In this document: piece after piece, positions 50,881 through 59,066 of the stretch
How the letters are laid out: every line of letters starts with the position of its first letter
Numbering within the stretch: the first letter of the stretch is position 1
NCBI GenBank assembly: GCA_035295225.1
Contig: DATGJI010000056.1
Coordinates: 1-64,000 of the forward strand
Direction: 5' to 3'
Origin: Candidatus Eremiobacteraceae bacterium
GTDB taxonomy: Bacteria; Vulcanimicrobiota; Vulcanimicrobiia; Eremiobacterales; Eremiobacteraceae
DNA: 64,000 nucleotides
The notes under the pieces: model-generated
The model's database searches: none
The model's input: only the letters and a program-made list of their open reading frames with translations
Told to the model about the DNA's origin: nothing
Program-made: the position numbers and the translations under genes

Positions 50881-52100
50881 TGCAGCGGCGGGCGGCTGAC
50901 CCGTACCTGCTCGCCGTGGTCGGTGCGCTCGTCGCCATCGGCGCGATCATGGTTTTCTCGGCATCATCGGTGGAAGGCATGACCGACTTCCACGACCCGG
51001 CCTACTTCCTCAAGCGCGATCTTCTCTGGCTTGTTCTCGGCGGCGCGGCGGCGTGGGTCGGGATGAAGATGGACTACGGCAGTCTGCGCAAAGCCGCGCC
51101 GTGGCTGTTCGGCATCGCAGTGGCGCTGCTCGCGCTCGTGCTCGTTCCCGGCTTTGGCGCTATGGAGGGCGGCGCGCAACGATGGTTCGCGTTCAAATCG
51201 TTCTCGTTCGAACCATCGGAATTCGCAAAGCTCGCGGTCGTGATCATGCTCGCCAAGATCTTCGCCGACCGCGAAGACGGCGCGCTCTCGTTCAATCGCG
51301 CAGGCTTTCCGGCGCTGATCTGCGTGGGGATCTGTTTCGGTCTCGTCATCCGCGAGCCGGATTTCGGCACTGCATCGCTCTTCGTCATCACGGCTACGGT
51401 GATGCTCTACGTCGCGGGCGCGAAGATCACGCATCTCTTGACCATGATGGCCCTCGGCATCCCCACACTGCTGCTCTTCGTCTACTCAAGCCCGTATCGC
51501 CGCGATCGGTTCACCGCGTTCTTGCACCCGTGGAACGACCCGCAGGGCACGGGTTACCACATCATCCAGTCGCTGCTCGCGCTCGGATCGGGCGGTTGGC
51601 ACGGACTCGGGTTGGGCGAGAGCCGTCAGAAATTCGGCTATCTGCCCGAGCAGTACACCGATTTCATCTACGCGATCATCGGCGAGGAATTGGGCTTCAT
51701 CGGCGCGGCGATCGTGCTCGCGCTCTTCCTCGCGCTCGCGTATCGCGGCGTGCGGATCGCGATGAAGTCGGACGATCGCTTCGGATTCTACCTCGCTATC
51801 GGCATCACCGCGTCGATCGTGCTGCAGGCGCTCGTCAATATCGGCGTCGTCACCTCGACGTGGCCGGTCACCGGCGTGCCGCTGCCGTTCATCTCCTACG
51901 GCGGCACGTCGCTCTTCATCAGTCTGTTCGGCGTCGGCATTATCGCCGGCGTTTCGCGCGGTCGGTCGCGGGCGGCATTGGCCGCCGACACGAAAGCGCG
52001 TGAGGACGACGATGCGTATTTTGCTCGCGGGAGGCGGCACCGGCGGTCATCTGTACCCCGCGTTGTCACTCGCCAGAGCGCTCTCCGGCGCGCCCGCTGA
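50877..52100 (+). CDS. ftsW: Septal peptidoglycan glycosyltransferase FtsW
   Basis: A 407-residue SEDS-family polymerase with about ten helices, partner of FtsI. Seen: FSASSVEG in the first helix-loop, SFEPSEFAKLAVVIMLA, GTGYHIIQSLLALGSGG, YTDFIYAIIGEELGFIGA and the signature PLPFISYGGTSL. The last 30 residues (FARGRRHRRSSVPRVV etc.) are Arg-rich, not typical of the family, and are read out of frame through the beginning of murG: the two genes overlap by 89 nt. Confidence 0.93.
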   Translation: MMQRRAADPYLLAVVGALVAIGAIMVFSASSVEGMTDFHDPAYFLKRDLLWLVLGGAAAWVGMKMDYGSLRKAAPWLFGIAVALLALVLVPGFGAMEGGAQRWFAFKSFSFEPSEFAKLAVVIMLAKIFADREDGALSFNRAGFPALICVGICFGLVIREPDFGTASLFVITATVMLYVAGAKITHLLTMMALGIPTLLLFVYSSPYRRDRFTAFLHPWNDPQGTGYHIIQSLLALGSGGWHGLGLGESRQKFGYLPEQYTDFIYAIIGEELGFIGAAIVLALFLALAYRGVRIAMKSDDRFGFYLAIGITASIVLQALVNIGVVTSTWPVTGVPLPFISYGGTSLFISLFGVGIIAGVSRGRSRAALAADTKAREDDDAYFARGRRHRRSSVPRVVTRQSALRRAR

Positions 52101-53208
52101 TCCAGGCCGGTGCAAACCCGGCGAGACGATACCGCAGATCGAGCTGCAGCTCGACCTCGAAACGCGCGAAGGCGCGCCGTCGATCCTGCTCGTCTCAAGC
52201 CATGCCGAGCTCGACGCGGGCGTGTTGGCCGAGACGCGGATCGCTACCGCGCGCGTCGCCAGCGGACCGATTTCACGCTCGTCATTGATCGCTGCCGCGG
52301 GCGGCTTGGCCGCGAATTCGGTCGGCGTCATGCAGGCGCTGCCGATCGTGGCGCGCTTCAAACCCGACGTGGTCATCGCGACCGGCGGCTATGCCAGCGT
52401 TCCGGTCGTCGCCGCCGCGGCGACGTTGCGCACCGCGCGCCGGCTGCCGAAAGTCAAGATAGCGATCGTCGAGCCAAACGCAATGCCCGGCCTGGCGAAC
52501 CGCACGCTTGCGAAAGTGGCGGACGAAGTCTGGGGCACGTATGCGGAGACGGGTCCATATTTCCCCGGAAAATTCGTGCGCATCGGCACACCGATCCGGC
52601 CCGAGTTCTACGCGCCGCCCCCAAAGGCCGACGCCCGGCGGCGCCTGAACCTCGACCCCGACCGCCGCACGCTGCTCGTCTTCGGCGGCAGCCAAGGTTC
52701 GCGCCGGATCAATGTCGCCGTCAGCGCCATGGCGGCGCGCCGGCGCCTCCCGACGGACTGGCAAGTGCTGCACGTGGCGGGCAAGCGCGACTTCGAATGG
52801 ATGGCGGCCGAGCGCCGATCCGAGCCAAACGACAACCGTTACGTCGTGCTTCCATACTTAGACGACATGGCGCTTGGTTTTGCCGCGGCCGATGCGATCG
52901 TCTCGCGCGCCGGCGCCTCCACGCTCGCGGAGATAGCGATCTCGGGCATCGCGTCCATCCTCGTGCCGTATCCGCACGCAGCCGAAGACCATCAGACCAA
53001 GAATGCGGCGGCGTTTGTCTCACGCGGCGCCGCGCTCGTCATCGCCGACGAGCGGCTCGACGCCGACGCGCTCTATTGGGCGCTCGTCGAACTGCTCGAC
53101 GACGACAAGCGCGAGACCATGGCCGCCGCGGCGCGAGGTTTGTCGCAACCGCGTGCACTGCATCACATGGTCGAACGCATCCTCACGGGAGGCATAGGCA
53201 GCCGGTGA
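52012..53208 (+). CDS. murG: Lipid II-forming N-acetylglucosaminyltransferase
   Basis: A 398-residue GT28 enzyme that adds GlcNAc to lipid I. N-terminal MRILLAGGGTGGHLYPALSLA, GGYASVPV, the FGGSQGSRRIN loop, IVSRAGASTLAEIA and the PHAAEDHQTKNA UDP-GlcNAc site. The ATG is chosen so that the protein starts directly at the first strand; a GTG 12 bp earlier is possible. A proline-rich insertion (about residues 28-55) lengthens the first lobe. Confidence 0.94.
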   Translation: MRILLAGGGTGGHLYPALSLARALSGAPADPGRCKPGETIPQIELQLDLETREGAPSILLVSSHAELDAGVLAETRIATARVASGPISRSSLIAAAGGLAANSVGVMQALPIVARFKPDVVIATGGYASVPVVAAAATLRTARRLPKVKIAIVEPNAMPGLANRTLAKVADEVWGTYAETGPYFPGKFVRIGTPIRPEFYAPPPKADARRRLNLDPDRRTLLVFGGSQGSRRINVAVSAMAARRRLPTDWQVLHVAGKRDFEWMAAERRSEPNDNRYVVLPYLDDMALGFAAADAIVSRAGASTLAEIAISGIASILVPYPHAAEDHQTKNAAAFVSRGAALVIADERLDADALYWALVELLDDDKRETMAAAARGLSQPRALHHMVERILTGGIGSR

Positions 53209-53227
53209 AACTAACAAAAGTGAGCGG

Positions 53228-54649
53228 ATGAAAGACTACCGGCACGTACATTTTGTGGGCATCGGCGGCGTCGGCATGAGCGCCGTCGCGCGCGTGCTGC
53301 TCGCCATGGGCATCTCCGTCTCCGGCTCCGATCTCAAGACCAACTCCACGCTCGACAAATTGAAGGCGCTCGGCGCGCACGTGACGCTCGGGCACGGCTC
53401 CGACAACGTGGCAGGCGCAGACGCGGTCGTTATCTCATCGGCGATCCCGCCGGACAATCCGGAAGTCATCGCAGCGCAGCGCGCCGGCACGCCCGTGATG
53501 CAGCGCGCAGAGATGCTTGCCGAGATCATGGCCGACAAGCGCGGGGTTGCGGTCTCCGGCACGCACGGCAAGACGACGACCACGTCGATGATCTCGGCCG
53601 TGCTCGACGCCGGTGGATTCGCGCCCACAGTTTTGATCGGCGGCGAGGTCAACGATCTCGGCGCAAATGCGCGCTTGGGTTCGGGCGACGTGGTGGTCGC
53701 CGAAGCCGACGAGAGCGACGCGTCGTTCTTACGGCTGACGCCGTGGTGCGCCGTCATCACGAACATCGAGAACGATCACCTCGGCTACTACCGCGACATC
53801 GAACATCTCATCGAAACGTTTCTCGCGTTTGCGCGGCGCGTGCCGCCCGAAGGCCGCATCATCGCATCGGCGGACTGCACCGTGGTCGCCGAAGTGCTCC
53901 GGCGTCTGCATGCGGAACCGCAACTCTACGGCGATGCCAAGATCATCACGGTCGGGTTCGACGTGCGCGCCGACGTTCGCGCGTACGACGCACAGCTGGC
54001 CGATTTCGGCTCGCGCTTTTCCGTACGGGCGGGCGACGTCGAGTTGGGCGAAGCGGTCATGCGCGTGCCCGGCAGGATCAACGTCTTCAATGCGTTGTGC
54101 GCGGTGGCGGTCGGCCTGGAATTCGACGTGCCGTTCGACAAGATCGCGCTTGCGCTCGGCCGCTTCCGCGGCGTGGCGCGGCGCTTCCAAGTGCTCTATG
54201 AGAGCCCCGACGTGCGCGTTGTGGACGACTACGCTCATCACCCGACAGCCGTGCAAGAGACGATCGCCGCCGCGCGCGCCTATTGGCCCGGCCGCATCGT
54301 CGTCGCGTTCCAGCCGCACCGCTACAGCCGGACCGCCTATCTCATCCGCGATTTCGCGCGCGCGCTGGCCAGCGCCGATCTCGTGATCGTGAGCGATATC
54401 TATGCCGCCGGCGAAGTGCCGTTGCCCGGCGTGCGCGCCGAGTCCATCGTGGAGTGCGTGCGCGAGATCGACCGCGATAAACCCGTCATGCATCTGCCCA
54501 AGTGCGCGGACGTGCTGGCATATCTGCAGCGCTCCGTGCGCAACGGCGATCTCGTGCTCACGCTTGGGGCCGGCGATATCGGCGGCGTCGCGCACGAGCT
54601 GGCGGCGGGTCTGTCCGCTTCCGATGCCGGCGTCGCGCCGTCGCGGTGA
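53228..54649 (+). CDS. murC: UDP-MurNAc:L-alanine ligase
   Basis: A 473-residue Mur ligase, first amino-acid addition to UDP-MurNAc. N-terminal HFVGIGGVGMSAVARVLL, P-loop VSGTHGKTTTTSM, AEADESDASFL, NIENDHLGYYRD, YAHHPTAV, and PHRYSRTAYL. All catalytic motifs are intact. ATG 19 bp after murG; its stop overlaps murB (GTGA). Confidence 0.96.
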   Translation: MKDYRHVHFVGIGGVGMSAVARVLLAMGISVSGSDLKTNSTLDKLKALGAHVTLGHGSDNVAGADAVVISSAIPPDNPEVIAAQRAGTPVMQRAEMLAEIMADKRGVAVSGTHGKTTTTSMISAVLDAGGFAPTVLIGGEVNDLGANARLGSGDVVVAEADESDASFLRLTPWCAVITNIENDHLGYYRDIEHLIETFLAFARRVPPEGRIIASADCTVVAEVLRRLHAEPQLYGDAKIITVGFDVRADVRAYDAQLADFGSRFSVRAGDVELGEAVMRVPGRINVFNALCAVAVGLEFDVPFDKIALALGRFRGVARRFQVLYESPDVRVVDDYAHHPTAVQETIAAARAYWPGRIVVAFQPHRYSRTAYLIRDFARALASADLVIVSDIYAAGEVPLPGVRAESIVECVREIDRDKPVMHLPKCADVLAYLQRSVRNGDLVLTLGAGDIGGVAHELAAGLSASDAGVAPSR

Positions 54650-55566
54650 CCACGCGAGCATCACTGCAGGGTAAAGCGCCAAATGCCGATCAGCGCGGCG
54701 CGCTTGCGGCGCTGCTCGACGGCGACATCGCGTTCGACTATCCGCTCGCCGCGCGCACGTCGATGCGCGTCGGGGGCAGCGCGAGCGCGTATGCAGAAGT
54801 CAAACAAGTCGGGCGGCTCGTCGCCGCGCTGAGTTTTTGCGCGAGCGAGCGCATCCCGTGGAGCGTGATCGGCCTCGGCTCCAACCTGCTCGTGCCGGAC
54901 GAAGGTTTCCCCGGCCTGATCGTGCGTTTGGCCGGCGACTTTGTGCGGATAGCAATTGAGGGCACCCGCATCCGCGCGGGCGGCGCTGTGCCGATCGTGT
55001 CGCTCTGCCGCGATGCGGCCAATGCCGGGTTGGCAGGCGCCGAAGCATTGGTCGGTATCCCGGGCACCGTGGGCGGTGCGGTGCGCATGAACGCAGGCAC
55101 CGACGTGGAGATCGGCGATCTCGTCGACCGGGTCGAAGTGGTGATCGCGGGCGAGAAGGCGCAGACCTTCACGCGGCCGGAGTTCGCGTACCGCCGCTCC
55201 ACTTTGGACTCGCGCGCGGTGGTCTGTGCGGCCGAACTCGAGTTCACTCACGGTGATCCCAAAGAGTTGAAGGAAGAATTGCGCCGGCGCATCGACCACC
55301 GCCGGGCCACCCAGCCTATAGAATTGCCCAACTCCGGCAGCATCTACCGCAATCCGCCAGGCGATTTCGCCGCGCGGCTGATCGAGGCGGCGGGCTGCAA
55401 AGGTTGGCGCGTGGGCGGCGCCGTCGTGAGCGAGAAGCACGCGAATTTCATCGTCAACGCGGGCGGAGCGACGTGCGCCGACGTGCTGGCGCTGATCGAG
55501 CGCGTCCGCGCGCACGTGCTCGAATCCCAGGGCGTGTCACTAGAGCTCGAAGTCCACCTACTCTGA
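54646..55566 (+). CDS. murB: UDP-N-acetylenolpyruvoylglucosamine reductase
   Basis: A 306-residue flavoenzyme (FAD, NADPH) producing UDP-MurNAc. FAD site: TSMRVGGSASAYAEV, GLGSNLLVPDEGF, ALVGIPGTVGGAVRMNAG. Catalytic Ser in NSGSIYRNPPGDFAARLIE and Glu in the final VSLELEVHLL. The layout without the type I insertion fits type II MurB. GTG start overlapping murC; a longer frame upstream is shadow sequence within murC. Confidence 0.95.
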   Translation: MTTRASLQGKAPNADQRGALAALLDGDIAFDYPLAARTSMRVGGSASAYAEVKQVGRLVAALSFCASERIPWSVIGLGSNLLVPDEGFPGLIVRLAGDFVRIAIEGTRIRAGGAVPIVSLCRDAANAGLAGAEALVGIPGTVGGAVRMNAGTDVEIGDLVDRVEVVIAGEKAQTFTRPEFAYRRSTLDSRAVVCAAELEFTHGDPKELKEELRRRIDHRRATQPIELPNSGSIYRNPPGDFAARLIEAAGCKGWRVGGAVVSEKHANFIVNAGGATCADVLALIERVRAHVLESQGVSLELEVHLL

Positions 55567-55601
55567 TTTCTCCGCGTGGAGATAGAAGGGGCTATCTGAA
55601 G

Positions 55602-55621
55602 GGGCCGACGCTCGTCGGCCC
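55602..55621. repeat. Palindromic repeat, family A variant
   Basis: GGGCCGACGCTCGTCGGCCC with the CTGAAGG flank, one base different in the loop. It fills the gap between convergent murB and the Uma2 gene. Confidence 0.88.
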
Positions 55622-55622
55622 T

Positions 55623-56162
55623 CTATGCGTTTGGCTTGCGCGCCTCAAATAAATAGCGCGCGCGCAGCACGAATCCAGGCAGGCTCGCGTGCGTCACAAG
55701 GTCGTCGAAAGAGAAAACGGCCGCATTTTCTGACTCGCGCGAGGTAACCGTGCGAGCATCGGTATCGACGAGAAACACGACCAAGCTTCCCGCCGCGAGA
55801 TACACTCGGATTTTCTCCTCGACATCGCTCGCTTTATCGCCGGGAGAGAGTACCTCAACCACGACATCGGGGGAGATGAGCGGGTAATCTGTCTCCTCCA
55901 GGACGTCGTGCGGCAGCCGCGCGTACGAAAGCCACGCCACGTCCGGCACAAGCGGCCGGCGTACTTCGCCAGGCGGCGCGATACGAAATTCCCATTCAGT
56001 TCCGACCACGCCGCAGTCGTTCGTCTGCGCCCACGCATCGAGCGCCGCAAAAAAACGGCCCTGGGCGCGGGCGTGCTTGCGCCGCGGACTCACCTTTTGA
56101 AGAGCCCGCCCGTTGATCCACTCCGACGCCGGTTTTGTCTCCGGCAGTGTGATTTCTCGCAT
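55623..56162 (-). CDS. Uma2 family (DUF820) PD-(D/E)XK nuclease-like protein
   Basis: A 179-residue member of the Uma2 family, a restriction-endonuclease-like fold expanded in cyanobacteria, Chloroflexi and other phyla. Core motif: SPDVVVEVLSPGD, then EKIRVYLAAGS and VVFLVDTDART; upstream PDVAWLSYARLP. Putative active residues are the Asp and Glu of DVVVEV and the Lys of EEKIRVY. Function is unproven. It stands on the opposite strand inside the dcw cluster between murB and ddl, so it is probably a later insertion. Confidence 0.85.
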   Translation of the reverse strand: MREITLPETKPASEWINGRALQKVSPRRKHARAQGRFFAALDAWAQTNDCGVVGTEWEFRIAPPGEVRRPLVPDVAWLSYARLPHDVLEETDYPLISPDVVVEVLSPGDKASDVEEKIRVYLAAGSLVVFLVDTDARTVTSRESENAAVFSFDDLVTHASLPGFVLRARYLFEARKPNA

Positions 56163-56202
56163 CGGCTTTGGTCAATTGCGAGTCTATCACGTCCGCGCGG
56201 CC

Positions 56203-57213
56203 ATGGGCAACGAGCGGAAGGCGGCCGACTGGAGACCACTTCGCTTTGTAGGCATCAGCACACGCGTTCGCAAATACGACGTTCCGTTGAGTAAGCCGAC
56301 TATCGCTGTGCTTATGGGCGGAAGCTCTGCCGAGCGCGAGATCAGTCTTCAAACCGGCATGGGCGTTTCCGCGACGCTCGAAGGCCTCGGGTATATCACC
56401 TATTCTTTGGAATACGATGACACGTTTGTCGACCGATTGCGCGAACGGCGGCCCGACGCGGTCTTCATCGCGCTGCACGGCGGCTCGGGCGAAGACGGCT
56501 CCGTTCAAGCGATTCTGGATTGGATGCGCCTGCCCTACCAGGGTTCCGGCGTGCGCGCGAGCGCAGTCGCGATGGACAAAGAGATGACCAAAGCGCTCAT
56601 GCTCGCAAACGGCATCCCGACTCCGGTTTTTAGCGTCTTCGAAGCGAGCGCGCCGCTTCCGACGTCGCCTCCGTCCGAGCTCGGCTGTCCGTGCGTGGTA
56701 AAGCCGTCTGCGCAAGGATCGTCGGTGGGCGTAAGCATCGTGAGCGAGAGCGCCGATTGGGCCGACGCGATCGCCGGCGCCTCGAAGTTCGGTGGGCGAA
56801 TTCTGGTCGAGCAATACATCCCCGGCCGCGAATTCACCGCGGCGATCTTGGAAGAACAACCGCTTCCGATCGTTGAGATCATCCCCAATGACGATTCGTA
56901 TTCGTACGCCGCGAAATACACGCCCGGCGGCAGCACGCACAAGGTGCCTGCGCAGGTCGACGCAAGCCTCGCGATGTCGATGCAAGACTACGCAATGCGG
57001 CTGCACAGTGCGGTCGGCGCACGCGACTACTCGCGCACCGATTTCTTGCTCGACGAGCACAGTGGTATCTTCGCGCTCGAATGCAACACGCTGCCGGGCC
57101 TCACCGCGTTCAGCTTGTTCCCGGAAGCCGCCGCAGCCGCCGGCATCAGCTACGCGGCGCTGGTGGAACGTCTTGTCCGCTCGGCGCTCGCGCGTACGGC
57201 GGTGGCCGGATGA
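56203..57213 (+). CDS. ddl: D-alanine--D-alanine ligase
   Basis: ATP-grasp ligase forming D-Ala-D-Ala for MurF. Seen: AVLMGGSSAEREISLQTG, FIALHGGSGEDGSVQ, PCVVKPSAQGSSVGVSIV, EQYIPGREFTAAILEE, YSYAAKYTPGGSTHKVPA and ALECNTLPGLTAFSLFPEAA. From this ATG 336 residues; a TTG at 56287 would give 308, nearer the family norm, because the first 28 residues (KAADWRPLRFVGIS etc.) are not conserved. Divergent from the Uma2 gene; stop overlaps the HAD gene (ATGA). Confidence 0.92.
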   Translation: MGNERKAADWRPLRFVGISTRVRKYDVPLSKPTIAVLMGGSSAEREISLQTGMGVSATLEGLGYITYSLEYDDTFVDRLRERRPDAVFIALHGGSGEDGSVQAILDWMRLPYQGSGVRASAVAMDKEMTKALMLANGIPTPVFSVFEASAPLPTSPPSELGCPCVVKPSAQGSSVGVSIVSESADWADAIAGASKFGGRILVEQYIPGREFTAAILEEQPLPIVEIIPNDDSYSYAAKYTPGGSTHKVPAQVDASLAMSMQDYAMRLHSAVGARDYSRTDFLLDEHSGIFALECNTLPGLTAFSLFPEAAAAAGISYAALVERLVRSALARTAVAG

Positions 57214-57917
57214 TCCGAGAATCCCGGGCCGCGCTACGATACGCGCTCTTCGATCTTGACGGCACGCTGATCGATTCCACCGACCTCATCATCACCTCGT
57301 ACGAACACACCTACCGCGCGCACGGACGTCTGGTCAACGGCGAGCAGATCCGCGCAGCGCTCGGCATGCCGCTGCAGGATACGCTTGCGCAGCATTTCCG
57401 CGGCAGCGAGTTGCGCGAAGCGATGAGCACGTATCTCGAATACAATCTCGCGCGGCACGATGAGGCGGTGCGCCAAATGGCCGGCGTCGCCGAACTCGTG
57501 CGGCGACTGCGCAACGGCGGCCTGCGGCTCGGCGTCGTGACGTCGAAGTTGCGCGAATCCGCGCGCCGCGGACTGACGCTGTGCAACTTGGACGGCGTGT
57601 TCGAAGTGATCGTCGCGAAAGAAGATACCGCGCGCCACAAGCCTGAGTCCGACCCGTTGCTGTATGCGCTCGCCGCACTCGAAGCCGAAGCGGGCGAAGC
57701 GGCGTACGTCGGCGACTCGCCGTTGGACGTGGAGGCTGCGGACGGCGCCGGCGTGCGGTCGATCGCGGCACTGTGGCGGCCTGTGAGCGAGAACGCGTTT
57801 TCCGCCCGTCAGCCCGATGCGTATGCGCGGACGCCCGCGGAAGCTGCCGATATTCTAGAGGCGTGGCGCGATGGCCGCGAGTTCGGCCTGCGCGAGGAGC
57901 ATTTGCAGGGGGCGTAG
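57210..57917 (+). CDS. HAD-family phosphatase, phosphoglycolate phosphatase-like
   Basis: A 235-residue HAD hydrolase. Motif I FDLDGTLIDST (nucleophile Asp and acid Asp), motif II VVTSK, motif III Lys in RHKPESDP, motif IV YVGDSPLDVEAADGAG. The helical cap between I and II is of the PGP/PpaX subtype. Substrate unknown: phosphoglycolate, pyrophosphate, or a sugar phosphate of cell-wall metabolism are options. Translationally coupled to ddl. Confidence 0.88.
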   Translation: MIRESRAALRYALFDLDGTLIDSTDLIITSYEHTYRAHGRLVNGEQIRAALGMPLQDTLAQHFRGSELREAMSTYLEYNLARHDEAVRQMAGVAELVRRLRNGGLRLGVVTSKLRESARRGLTLCNLDGVFEVIVAKEDTARHKPESDPLLYALAALEAEAGEAAYVGDSPLDVEAADGAGVRSIAALWRPVSENAFSARQPDAYARTPAEAADILEAWRDGREFGLREEHLQGA

Positions 57918-57941
57918 CCGGGGTCACGCGCTGGAGGGAAC

Positions 57942-58667
57942 TTGGGCTTCCTCTTCTCGTTGTTGAGATTCTTCCTCTCGGACACGCGCGGCGACAACCT
58001 CACCGCGATGTTCACCGACGACACGATCTCCGCAGGCAGCATTGCCCTCACACCGCTTGCTCCGGAAATGCCGTCCGGAACATTGTCGCCCCCCGATCAG
58101 GCGCACGCGCAGATCAGTTCGCTGCAGCAGATGGACCCGGACTTCAACGAAGTCGCGTTTCTTTCGGCCGCTGCGTCCGCGTACACAAAAGCCATCGAAG
58201 CCGAGGGCGCGATGTCGGCGGACGATGCGAAAGACGTCGCGACGCAGGCGTTCCACGACCGGCTCGCCGCGCGCATCGCCGATTGGCAATCGCAGGGGTA
58301 CACCCGCGTCGTCAGCGGACTGAATATCGATGGCACAAAACTTTTCAAGGTCTCGATCGACGGTGTCGCGCAGTTCCTGACGGTAAGAATCACGGGATCG
58401 AGCGTGCGTTGCACCAAAGACATAAGCTCAGGCGTTGTCGCCGAGGGCAACATCGCCAGTCAGATGTTCACCGAATATGCGACCTTCACCAGACCGGCCG
58501 GAACCGTGACGCCGAAAACCACCGCTTTAGGAGGCACCGCGCACTGTCCGTCGTGCGGTGCGCCTGCTCCGGCCACCGCGACCGTCTGCCCGTTCTGCGG
58601 CACGCCGCTCACGCCCGGCGGCGCCCCGTGGCTCTTAGATAAGATCAGCCAAACCGCGTACGCCTGA
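57942..58667 (+). CDS. Tim44-like domain protein with C-terminal zinc ribbon
   Basis: A 241-residue protein. The N-terminus MGFLFSLLRFFLS is short and hydrophobic/amphipathic and may touch the membrane. Residues about 60-175 resemble the Tim44/MBA1 fold (PDFNEVAFLSAAASAYTKAI, then TKLFKVSIDGVAQFLTVRI). The C-terminal CPSCG...CPFCG is a zinc ribbon. Start is TTG after a GGAGGG. It ends the dcw transcription run; role unknown. Tim44-like domains elsewhere bind membranes or translocon parts. Confidence 0.7.
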   Translation: MGFLFSLLRFFLSDTRGDNLTAMFTDDTISAGSIALTPLAPEMPSGTLSPPDQAHAQISSLQQMDPDFNEVAFLSAAASAYTKAIEAEGAMSADDAKDVATQAFHDRLAARIADWQSQGYTRVVSGLNIDGTKLFKVSIDGVAQFLTVRITGSSVRCTKDISSGVVAEGNIASQMFTEYATFTRPAGTVTPKTTALGGTAHCPSCGAPAPATATVCPFCGTPLTPGGAPWLLDKISQTAYA

Positions 58668-58670
58668 TTT

Positions 58671-58693
58671 AGGGCGGCGCTATACGGTCCGCC
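58671..58693. repeat. Degenerate family B palindrome
   Basis: TTTAGGGCGGCGCTATACGG followed by TCCGCC: head and right arm of family B are recognisable, the left arm is altered. It lies 4 bp after the Tim44-like gene stop. Confidence 0.6.
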
Positions 58694-59059
58694 TCACGTC
58701 TTGTTTATGTGCGCTTCGTTGTATTCGCAAAACGGTATGCGCGGCAATACTTTGACAGCACCGTTTGCGAAAATCACCTTCACGTCGCGATAGACCGATG
58801 GGCAATGCTCGTATGAGTTCTGCTCGAGGCGTATATAGAATGAATGACCCGGCAGCACCGGGCTAGTCAAATCGTCGATACCCCAGAACGATTGGCCGGA
58901 CTTGCGGTCATAGAGCTCGACGATCCGAACATTGGTGTCGTTGTAGATCGTGAACGTCACGTACTTCGCCGCTTGTGCGGCTTGCGCACGAAGTAGTCCG
59001 CATGCCGTGAGTGCGAAGATCGCAACCAAGAAAGCTCGGAGCGTTGTGTGCCGTTTCAT
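58694..59059 (-). CDS. Small secreted protein of unknown function
   Basis: A 121-residue exported protein with a signal peptide (LRAFLVAIFALTACGLLRA, cleavage near QAAQAA). The mature 90 residues look beta-rich: KYVTFTIYNDTNVRIVELYD, VLPGHSFYIRLEQN, and two Cys (HCPSVYRDV and PFCEYNEAH) that could form a disulfide. I recognise no named family. It lies 7 bp downstream of the copper-amine-oxidase-domain gene, same strand. Confidence 0.65.
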   Translation of the reverse strand: MKRHTTLRAFLVAIFALTACGLLRAQAAQAAKYVTFTIYNDTNVRIVELYDRKSGQSFWGIDDLTSPVLPGHSFYIRLEQNSYEHCPSVYRDVKVIFANGAVKVLPRIPFCEYNEAHINKT

Positions 59060-59066
59060 GGGAATA

